Assembly (NCBI RefSeq): GCF_025195095.1
Contig: NZ_JANAVZ010000014.1
Span: 1-48,877, forward strand
Direction: 5' to 3'
DNA length: 48,877 bases
DNA from: Paracoccus maritimus
Lineage (GTDB): Bacteria; Pseudomonadota; Alphaproteobacteria; Rhodobacterales; Rhodobacteraceae
Both the position numbers and the translations under genes were made by a program. Numbering within the stretch: position 1 is the first letter of the stretch; the number at the start of each line of letters is the position of its first letter. Of the stretch, positions 21,659-28,186 are shown piece by piece. The notes beneath the pieces were generated by a model that was not told the DNA's origin, ran no database searches, and saw nothing but the letters and a program-made list of their open reading frames with translations.

Positions 21659-22969
21659 TTATTCCGCTGCGCCGATGATGTCGCGACGCTGCTTGTCCAA
21701 TTCCTCGCTGTAGCGGCGGAGGGTGTGGGCCTCGGTCAGAATGCCCAGGACACGCCGCTCGACCCGGTCGCTGACCACGGCCAGGGCCTCAGTCCGGCTG
21801 GTCTCGAACAGGGCGGCGGCCTGGCGAGCGTTCATGACCGGCAACAGGATCTCGGCCTGCTGACGGAAGAAGTCGGACAGATTGGTGCTTGGCTCGGCCG
21901 CATCCGCATCGGCGTGGATCTCGGGCACCAACACCATCGCGGCATAGGCGTTACCGGCATCCGCCACAATCACCCGCTGCGTAGAGCCCAGAGGAAAGGC
22001 CTGGCGGAACTCGTCCGGGGTCATGTCAGCCCGCGCGGTCACCACGTCGCGCCGCATCAGCCGGTCCACGGTCAGGTTGCGGATCCAGCCGACATCGTGC
22101 GCGCTGCGGATCGTCTCTCCGCGCAGATGGAAGCGCCAAGTGCTAAAGGAATATCCGAAGACCTGCCGGACCACCAGCGACGAGGTGATGGAGGCCGCCA
22201 GCACCAGCACCGCGATCGGAAACTCGCCCGTCACTTCTAGCGCGAGGAACGTCATCGCCAGCGGCCCGCCGATCACGGCGACGCCGAATGCGCTCATCCC
22301 GATGACCGCCAGCGCGGCAGAGGACAGCGTCCCGGGGGCCAGCCATTCCAGCGGCACCGATAGCGCCTTGCCCACCAATGCCCCCAGCAGAAGTGAGGCG
22401 AAGAACAGCCCGCCCCGAAACCCCGAGCCGATGGTCAGTGCCGTCGCCAGCGCCTTTAGGGCGAACAGCCCCGCCAGCGCGGTCCAGGCGACGTCATGTT
22501 CCAAGTTCAGATGCATCGCGCCATGCCCCGCCGACATCACCTGCGGCGAGACCAGCGCAAGGCCGCCCACCAGCAGCCCGCCGATGGCCGGCCGCGCCCA
22601 GACCGGAATGCGGGCCAGGCTGGCCAGACGCTCGGTCCGGGTAACGCCGATCATTACCAGAATGCCAAGGCCCGCGCAGATCCCGCCCATTGCCAAAGCG
22701 GGCAGGAAATCGGCGGCGTTGATCAGCCCGATGGGGCCGACCTCGATCGTGAAGGCCGTGCCGGTCAGCGCGCGCGAGACCAGCATCGCGGTGATGGCGG
22801 CCGCAATCACCGGCGCCAACGAGACGGTGCTGTAGGTGCCGATGATCAGCTCGAACGCGTAGAAGGCACCCGTCAGGGGCGCGCCGAAGGCCGCCGCGAT
22901 GGCGCCGGCGGCCCCGCAGCCGACCAGCACGCGCATGTCTTCGCGCCGCAATTGCAGCTTGACCCCCAT
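21659..22969 (-). pseudogene. ClC-type chloride channel/antiporter, 5'-truncated
   Basis: 436 residues remain. They start inside a ClC core at RREDMRVLVGCGAAGAIAAAFGAPLTGAFYAFE, carry the GSGFRGGLFF filter loop and IGGPLAMTFLALEVTG, and end in a cytoplasmic CBS pair (RLMRRDVVTARADMTPDEF). The GSGIP and GREGP filter motifs and the first helices are missing, so anion transport is unlikely. At 22970 the sequence changes directly into a LysR fragment on the other strand, the mark of a rearrangement. An open ATG exists at 22969 but is an internal Met of the family. It is upstream of, and cotranscribed with, the FGE gene. Confidence 0.8.
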
Positions 22970-22977
22970 TCGCGCGC

Positions 22978-23277
22978 ATGGGCCGCTCGTTCGAGATCGC
23001 GCAGGAGGTCCAACAGTTGCCGGCCATCATCGCCCTTGTGGCGGCCGGGTTCGGCTATACCCTCCTTCCCGCATCGGCAACGGGGCTGTCGATCCCAGGG
23101 CTGGTCTACCGCCGGATCGACCCTGCCGACGATCCCCGTGCGCGGGTCGTGCTGGCGTGGCGGGAACACGAGAGCAATCCACTGGTCCAGCAGTTCATTC
23201 AGGCGGCGCTGCAATGCGGCCGGGACAGGCAACGCAAACACGGCCGAGCGGGGCCGGGTGCCGGATCAACCGGATAA
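22978..23277 (+). pseudogene. LysR regulator, C-terminal remnant
   Basis: 100 codons of a LysR substrate-binding domain: RSFEIAQEVQQLPAIIALVA, AGFGYTLLPASATGL, GLVYRRIDPADDPRARVVLA, and the last helix NPLVQQFIQAALQ. The DNA-binding half is gone and the 5' edge abuts the truncated ClC gene head to head. It cannot act as a regulator. Confidence 0.7.
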
Positions 23278-23612
23278 GCACCGATCCCGACCGCCATCGG
23301 TCGCCATGAGGATCGCGCGCCGCAGCCGCGCCGTAAAATCCTGGGTAAAGGCCCGCCTTGCGACCATCTCTCGGCAGCACAGACTGACGGGCATGTCCCA
23401 CAGCGGCTCGTCCAGCGGCAGCGTCACGAGGTTCTCGTCGCGCATAGCATCCGCGAGTATCGAGATCTCGATCGTGACCGCGTCGCGGCCCCGCACAACT
23501 TGCTCAGCGCCGCGACGGAATTGGCGTGCATGTCGATCCGTGGCGGCGCCCTGCCATGCCGTGCGGTCAGCAGCGCGGCCAATTGCATGAAGCTGTCGTC
23601 GTTGTAAAGCCG
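23266..23612 (-). pseudogene. Second LysR regulator, C-terminal remnant with frameshift
   Basis: Read leftward, RLYNDDSFMQLAALLTARHG and RIDMHANSVAALSKL are typical of a LysR effector domain; after a one-base shift near 23490 another frame continues as RGRDAVTIEISILADAMRDE and WDMPVSLCCREMVARRAF to a stop at 23266. The helix-turn-helix half is absent. It converges on, and slightly overlaps, the rightward LysR remnant, and belongs to a different gene. Confidence 0.6.
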
Positions 23613-23759
23613 GCCTCAGGATGAACAGGCCATGGTGGCGTAGCGCCATCGTCGGCTAGGCCGCCCTTGCCATCAGAGACGGACCGAGGGAAGCCCACAA
23701 TCTTCTGCAAAGCCTTGCGGAGTGCGCCTTGGAAATTGCCCGCCGTCCGCGGCTCATAA

Positions 23760-23948
23760 GCTGTAGCCGGATGGCCGAACGGGCACGCGTGGCCGGTACG
23801 GATCGTCGTGGCGGACATGGCCGCGTTCGACAGGTTCTATGAGGCTTTGACCGCCGCGGTCGGGCTGCGGAGCGTAAACTCCGTTTTTGCTCTCGAAACT
23901 GTACGGACCACTACATCCCTTCGCTTGGGCGTGTCGATCGCAGGATGA
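23760..23948 (+). pseudogene. AsnC/Lrp-type regulator, C-terminal remnant
   Basis: A rightward frame reads VRIVVADMAAFDRFYEALTA, then VGLRSVNSVFALETVRTTTS and a stop at 23946-23948. This is the end of the RAM ligand-binding domain of Lrp/AsnC proteins (normally a V-L-K-V-V-P-D-AFDRF pattern followed by FALE.VK.TT). Upstream sequence no longer gives the helix-turn-helix half. A dead fragment. Confidence 0.6.
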
Positions 23949-23989
23949 TGCCTGCCCGATAATGCCGACCACGTCGCCTCGAGGCTCGG

Positions 23990-25330
23990 TCAGGCCTGAT
24001 CCGCCGCTAAGGGCAACTGGAACCGCGCTTGAAACCCATCTGCCGCTCCGGGTCTCGGCGACGCCAGTGTCAGTCTGCTTCCCGTCCGGTTGGCGATCGC
24101 GGCAACGATGGTGAGACCGAGCCCGCTGCCGCCAGGTTTCTGCGCGTCCTTCTGGAAACGGTCCGTCAGCCGCGCAAGGCGATCGCGCTCGATCACGGGA
24201 CCCGCGTTCGAGACGATCAGCTTGCCGTCAGGTGTCAGCAAGACCCTGACCTCACCACATGCTGCTCCATGCCGGAGCGCGTTCTCCACCAGGTTCCGAC
24301 AGACGATCCCCAGAGCGTCTGGGTCGATTGTCGAGAGCACCGGGGTCTCGGGAAGGTCGAGCGCCAGGTCATGCGACTGAAGGCTGCGCATCATATCCTC
24401 GACGACGATACGCACGGCGGCCCGGGCATCGTGAGCCGTGTCCGACAGGAGGCGTCCGCCTTCGGCCCGCGCCATTTGCATCAGGCGTTCTGTCCGGCGC
24501 GTCAGCCGTTTCAGAGTTTCCTCTATATCGGCTGCGCGCTGGACAACCGTCCGGTCTGCGGTTTCCGATCTGAGCCTCTGCGCCTGCGCGATGGCGCCGG
24601 CCAGCGGCGTTCTCAACTCGTGTGCCGCGTTCGCGGCAAAGCTGCGTTCGGCCTCGAACGCCGCGCGCAAGCGGTTGAGAAGGCCGTTCAGGGTTTCGGC
24701 CAGCGGACCAATCTCCGTCGGCAGATCACCCGCAGGCACCTCCGACAGGTCTCGGGCGCCACGCGCCTCAAGCCGCGCACGGAACTGGCGCAGGGGATCC
24801 AGGCTGAAGCGGACGGCCAGGATGATGGCCGCAAGCGCGACCGGCAGGACGATCAGCAGCGGCAGGCCGAGCCCCATCTGGATCTCCCGCGCGACCGACG
24901 CGCGATGGGCCAGCGGCTCGGCCACGGTGATCCGGATCGTGTCCTGAAGCGCCGCGTCACTATAAAGGCGATGGGTGGCGGTCTGCCGGAACCCCGGTCC
25001 GTCCCAGGGCGGGAACACGGCGGGGTCGGCCGCATGAGATTGCAGCAGGATGCGCCCCTCGGCGTCGCGGACGAGGTAGGTGAAGAACTCGTCGTGCTCC
25101 CGGATGGGCGCGAGCCGTTGCGTCACGCCCTGATCTTCCCGGCCGACGATGTCGGTCACCGCAAGCGGCAGGATCCGTTCCGCAGTCTCCCGCAGGGCGC
25201 TGTCGAAGACCTCGTCCAACTCGCCCCGGACGATCACGGCCGTCACCGTCGCCGCCAGCAGCCACAGCACCGTCAGCGCGAGGCCGAGCGAAAGGCCGAG
25301 TCTGCCCTGAAGGCTGGCGGGCCATCTCAT
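23990..25330 (-). CDS. Sensor histidine kinase of a two-component system
   Basis: 446 residues. A membrane helix at residues ~10-34, a periplasmic part of ~115 residues (to ~150), a second helix at ~153-173, HAMP (~175-228), then the dimerisation domain with His237 in ANAAHELRTPL, N-box NLVENALRHG, and G-box GGSGLGLTIVAAI. It fits QseC/PmrB/TctE-type kinases. Its ATG overlaps the end of the response regulator gene (ATGA, 25327-25330), so both are co-translated. Divergent PepSY and cytochrome genes suggest it senses a metal, redox or envelope signal; the signal itself is not visible. Confidence 0.9.
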   Translation of the reverse strand: MRWPASLQGRLGLSLGLALTVLWLLAATVTAVIVRGELDEVFDSALRETAERILPLAVTDIVGREDQGVTQRLAPIREHDEFFTYLVRDAEGRILLQSHAADPAVFPPWDGPGFRQTATHRLYSDAALQDTIRITVAEPLAHRASVAREIQMGLGLPLLIVLPVALAAIILAVRFSLDPLRQFRARLEARGARDLSEVPAGDLPTEIGPLAETLNGLLNRLRAAFEAERSFAANAAHELRTPLAGAIAQAQRLRSETADRTVVQRAADIEETLKRLTRRTERLMQMARAEGGRLLSDTAHDARAAVRIVVEDMMRSLQSHDLALDLPETPVLSTIDPDALGIVCRNLVENALRHGAACGEVRVLLTPDGKLIVSNAGPVIERDRLARLTDRFQKDAQKPGGSGLGLTIVAAIANRTGSRLTLASPRPGAADGFQARFQLPLAADQA

Positions 25331-25986
25331 GGACGGCCTAGCCTGTAGCCCATGCCGCGCTCGGTCTCAATGACCGCCGTACCCAGCTTCTTGCGCAGGC
25401 GGCTTACATGGACTTCAATGGTGTTGCTCTCCACCTCGGCGTCGAAGGCGTAGAGCTTCTCCTCCAGCTGCGCTTTGGATAAAAGCTGACCGGGGCGCGC
25501 GAGAAAGGCTTCGAACAGCGCCCATTCCCGTGCGGTCAGTTGCACCGGCTTTCCGTCGCGATGAACGCTGCGGGCGGCAAGATCGATTTCCAGCGGCCCG
25601 TGGGTGACGATGGGGTTCGGGTTGCCGCTGTAGCGTCGAGCGACAGATCCAATGCGCGCGGACAACTCTGCAAGATCGAAGGGCTTCACGAGATAATCGT
25701 CGGCGCCCGCGTTCAGCCCCTCGATCCGGTCCGACACCTGATCAAGCGCGGTCAGGATGATGACCGGTGTCACGTCTCCGCGCGCGCGCAGGCTCTTCAG
25801 GAAGCCGATCCCGCGCCCGTCCGGCAGCATCAGGTCGAGCAGGATCAGGTCGTAGGACGTGGATTTCGCCGCGTCGCCGGCCGCATCGAGGCGCATTACC
25901 CAATCGACCGACTGCCCATCGGCCGCGATCTGGTCGCGCACCGCCGCGCCAAGCACCGTGTCGTCCTCGATCAGCAGGATGCGCAT
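25327..25986 (-). CDS. OmpR-family response regulator
   Basis: 219 residues. Receiver domain 1-115 with acidic pocket EDD at 7-9, phospho-acceptor Asp51 in ILLDLMLPDG, and the KPFD lysine. Winged-helix DNA-binding domain ~125-219 with LTAREWALFEAFLARPGQLL and NTIEVHVSRLRKKLG. QseB/PmrA-like. The frame is open to 26058, but ATG 25986 with its upstream ggagggggac is the family start. It is divergent from the PepSY gene at 26131; the 145-base gap holds paired CTTCAG-N5-type boxes that are its probable binding sites, implying autoregulation and control of the electron-transfer genes. Confidence 0.92.
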   Translation of the reverse strand: MRILLIEDDTVLGAAVRDQIAADGQSVDWVMRLDAAGDAAKSTSYDLILLDLMLPDGRGIGFLKSLRARGDVTPVIILTALDQVSDRIEGLNAGADDYLVKPFDLAELSARIGSVARRYSGNPNPIVTHGPLEIDLAARSVHRDGKPVQLTAREWALFEAFLARPGQLLSKAQLEEKLYAFDAEVESNTIEVHVSRLRKKLGTAVIETERGMGYRLGRP

Positions 25987-26030
25987 GCTCGTCCCCCTCC
26001 TCTTCCGATGACCCTCCATGATCCGTCTGG

Positions 26031-26079
26031 CTGACACGAAGCTGAAGCGGCGGCGCACGTCCCTTCAGGCTGCCGTCAG
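26031..26079. promoter_or_regulatory. Operator pair 1 for the OmpR-type regulator (divergent)
   Basis: Two direct-repeat boxes, one per strand: minus 26031-26047 reads CTTCAG-CTTCG-TGTCAG and plus 26063-26079 reads CTTCAG-GCTGC-CGTCAG. Hexamers 11 bases apart are the usual format for PmrA/OmpR-family sites. The plus box ends 52 bases before the PepSY ATG; the minus box faces the regulator gene. The same pair with the same offset recurs at 27209-27257. Binding is inference. Confidence 0.65.
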
Positions 26080-26130
26080 CTTCGCCGCGCATGAATTGCG
26101 TCAAGATGGCCGTAGCGAGGAGTTTGGCCC

Positions 26131-26451
26131 ATGAAGAAGACATTGACAATTCTCGGCTTTCTCGCGGTCTTTCCGGCCGGTGTCGCGCTGGCGGACGACG
26201 ACTGCTTCGTGCCGATGGCCGACTGGCAGCCGCGCGACGCCGTCGCCCGGCTGGCCGAGGAGAACGGCTGGACGGTGCGCCGGATCAAGATCGACGACGG
26301 CTGCTACGAGATCGACGGTCGGGACGCCGAGGGTCGCCGGATCGAGGTGACCGTTCATCCGGCGACGCTGCAGGTGATCGAGTTCGAATACGAGGACGAG
26401 GACGAGGACCATCGCCCCCGCCGGGATCGCGAAGGAGGTGACGATGACTGA
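26131..26451 (+). CDS. Exported PepSY-domain protein
   Basis: 106 residues. Signal peptide MKKTLTILGFLAVFPAGVALA, then one PepSY domain (MADWQPRDAVARLAEENGWT, VRRIKIDDGCYEIDG, TVHPATLQVIEF) and an acidic tail (EYEDEDEDHRPRRDREGGDDD). Periplasmic PepSY proteins commonly accompany OmpR-type two-component systems and membrane cytochromes, as modulators or substrates of redox partners. Two mature-region cysteines (CFVP and CYEI) may pair. It starts 52 bases downstream of an operator box, and its stop overlaps the cytochrome start by 8 bases, so the two are coupled. Confidence 0.8.
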   Translation: MKKTLTILGFLAVFPAGVALADDDCFVPMADWQPRDAVARLAEENGWTVRRIKIDDGCYEIDGRDAEGRRIEVTVHPATLQVIEFEYEDEDEDHRPRRDREGGDDD

Positions 26452-27115
26452 CGCAATCTCGCACCAGTCGCCAGAGAGGGGCACGGGGCCGAGCAGCAAG
26501 GTCCGTGTCTGGGATCCGCTGGTCCGCGTGTTCCATTGGGGCCTGGTCGCAGCCTTCGCAACCGCATGGCTGACTGCGGACGAACTGCAACCCGTCCATG
26601 AGTTCGCAGGCTACACCGTCGCCGGACTTGTGGCCTTCCGGCTGGTCTGGGGCCTCGTCGGCAGTCGCTACGCGCGCTTCGCCCAGTTCCTGAAAGGCCC
26701 CGGCGAGACGCTGGCCTATCTCGGGGACATGACCAGCGGACGCGAGCGGCGCTACCTTGGCCACAACCCGGCGGGCGCGGCGATGGTCGTGGCGCTGCTG
26801 GTCACGCTGTCGGGGACAGCTTTCACCGGCTGGCTCATGGAGGACGAAGCCCGTCTGGCGATGCTTCCGTCCATGCCCGCCATCGTGGCGCCCGCTTGGG
26901 CCGACGACGACGGTGACGAGCGGGAATATGGCGCGCGGGGCGAGGTCGAGGGACCGCTGAAGGAGGTCCACGAGACGCTCGCCAACCTGATGCTGCTGCT
27001 GGCCGCGCTGCATGTGGGCGGCGTCGTGCTGGCATCCTTCCGTCACCACGAGAACCTGGCGCGCGCCATGGTGACAGGCGATAAACGCGGGCCCGGTCCC
27101 GGCGACATCGCCTGA
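26444..27115 (+). CDS. Cytochrome b561-type membrane protein
   Basis: 223 residues, four membrane helices in the Ni/Fe-hydrogenase-type b-cytochrome pattern: VRVWDPLVRVFHWGLVAAF with a heme His, HEFAGYTVAGLVAFRLVWGL with a second, a third helix AAMVVALLVTLSGTAFTG, and ANLMLLLAALHVGGVVLASF with further His. It should hold one or two b hemes and pass electrons across the inner membrane to or from periplasmic partners. ATG 26444 was chosen because aaggagg (26432-26438) lies just upstream and overlaps the end of the PepSY gene. An acidic segment (WADDDGDEREYG) lies in the loop before the last helix. A terminator follows. Confidence 0.85.
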   Translation: MTDAISHQSPERGTGPSSKVRVWDPLVRVFHWGLVAAFATAWLTADELQPVHEFAGYTVAGLVAFRLVWGLVGSRYARFAQFLKGPGETLAYLGDMTSGRERRYLGHNPAGAAMVVALLVTLSGTAFTGWLMEDEARLAMLPSMPAIVAPAWADDDGDEREYGARGEVEGPLKEVHETLANLMLLLAALHVGGVVLASFRHHENLARAMVTGDKRGPGPGDIA

Positions 27116-27158
27116 CCGCACCCAAACCCAAGGCCGACCATCCCTGCGGCGCCCCCTT

Positions 27159-27190
27159 GGCCTCGCCCTCACGGGCGGGGCCTTTTTCTT
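27159..27190 (+). terminator. Strong factor-independent terminator
   Basis: Ten-pair hairpin (ggcctcgccc / gggcggggcc, one G-T pair) with a short loop, followed by tttttcttt. It lies 44 bases after the cytochrome stop and separates the PepSY-cytochrome unit from the next operon, which has its own operator pair. Confidence 0.8.
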
Positions 27191-27208
27191 TCGGAAGCCG
27201 CTCTTTTC

Positions 27209-27257
27209 CTGACGGCAAGCTGAAGCGGGAATCGCCGATGCGTCAGGAAGCCCTCAG
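27209..27257. promoter_or_regulatory. Operator pair 2 for the OmpR-type regulator
   Basis: Minus 27209-27225 reads CTTCAG-CTTGC-CGTCAG and plus 27241-27257 reads CGTCAG-GAAGC-CCTCAG. The offset between the two boxes is 32 bases, exactly as in the pair at 26031-26079. The plus box ends 47 bases before the ATG of the Asp-rich gene. It should put the second operon under the same two-component system. Seen directly: the sequences and spacing; inferred: binding. Confidence 0.6.
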
Positions 27258-27303
27258 GTCGCGTCTCCAGATTGTTGTCAGCAGATGACAAGGAGACCCT
27301 GCC

Positions 27304-27666
27304 ATGAAGAAGACCCTGACACTTCTGGTCGCTTCCACGGCGCTGACCGCCGCGATCGGCGTCCCCGCCTGGAGCGCTATGCAAGCCCCGTCCGACGTCC
27401 TTCGGCCCGTCGCCGCGCTCTTCGACGACGCGACGCACGCCATGCCGCTCGTTCTCGCAAGCGGCGACGACGATGACGACGACGATCACCGGCGGGACGG
27501 CTCGCGGCGTGATCACGACGACGACGATGACGATGACTGCGATGACGATGACGATGACGATGATTGCCGGGGCGGCGCTCGCAATCCCGCGCCCGCCGGC
27601 ACGGTCGCCCCGCCGCAGAACGGCCTCTTCGGGAACGGCGCCCCTCCGCAGGTTCAGGTGAACTGA
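27304..27666 (+). CDS. Secreted aspartate-rich protein
   Basis: 120 residues, no family recognised. The signal peptide (MKKTLTLLVASTALTAAIGV) shares its MKKTLT start with the PepSY protein upstream. After a short region come three Asp runs of 7, 7 and 8 residues (~58-92), interrupted by His, Arg and two Cys, 24 Asp in about 37 residues. The tail is Pro/Gly/Gln-rich. Such acidic stretches bind divalent or trivalent cations, so a periplasmic metal buffer is likely, but this is inference. Ribosome binding site aaggag before ATG 27304. It is the first gene of the operon with DUF2271, PepSY-reductase, ApbE and the P-type ATPase. Confidence 0.75.
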   Translation: MKKTLTLLVASTALTAAIGVPAWSAMQAPSDVLRPVAALFDDATHAMPLVLASGDDDDDDDHRRDGSRRDHDDDDDDDCDDDDDDDDCRGGARNPAPAGTVAPPQNGLFGNGAPPQVQVN

Positions 27667-27704
27667 ACCGCTCTCGAGCCCCTCTCCGAACAAGGATCAT
27701 CCCG

Positions 27705-28175
27705 ATGAAATCCCTTCTCGCAACGCTCGCGCTGACCACGGCGCTGACGCTTCCCGGCCTCGCCACGGCGCGGCCGGTGACCCTGACCACGACACTCAAC
27801 AATTACGGCGGAGACGGCGCCTATCTCGCGCTTTACGTCACCGACGCCTCGGGCGCCTATGCCGGTAGTCTCTGGATGGCCGGCGGCAAGTCCAAATACT
27901 ACGAGCACCTGAGCGACTGGTACCGCGCCACCGGCGGCGACACCGCGCAGGTAAACGGCATCACCGGCGCCAGCGTCGGCGCGGGCCGTACGCTCGAGAT
28001 TACACTCGACCTCGCCGACGCACTCTTCGACGCGGGGTACACGCTCCACATCGATGCGGCCGTCGAGGACATGCGCGACAGCCCGAACGAGGTGGCCGTC
28101 CCGCTCGCGACCGATAGCACGGGCACGCCGGTGACCGGGCGTCGGTACATCGCCAGCTTCGCCTACGACATGTGA
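27705..28175 (+). CDS. Exported DUF2271 protein with FMN-acceptor motif
   Basis: 156 residues. Signal peptide MKSLLATLALTTALTLPGLA, then a DUF2271 beta-rich domain (TLNNYGGDGAYLALYVTDAS, SLWMAGGKSKYYEHLSDWYR, VAVEDMRD-type end). NGITGAS at 84-90 matches the (S/T)GA(T/S) flavinylation motif whose last residue, here Ser90, receives FMN from ApbE. DUF2271 proteins have been linked by genome context to ApbE and PepSY proteins in periplasmic flavin-based electron transfer. With apbE two genes downstream, this is the likely flavinylated carrier. ATG 27705 is 38 bases after the Asp-rich gene. Confidence 0.8.
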   Translation: MKSLLATLALTTALTLPGLATARPVTLTTTLNNYGGDGAYLALYVTDASGAYAGSLWMAGGKSKYYEHLSDWYRATGGDTAQVNGITGASVGAGRTLEITLDLADALFDAGYTLHIDAAVEDMRDSPNEVAVPLATDSTGTPVTGRRYIASFAYDM

Positions 28176-28186
28176 GGAGCGGGGCC

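Noticed and set aside
27470..27570. gac/gat repeats as a possible CRISPR or tandem repeat array
   Set aside because: They are codon repeats of polyaspartate runs inside a signal-peptide-bearing gene, with no spacer structure.
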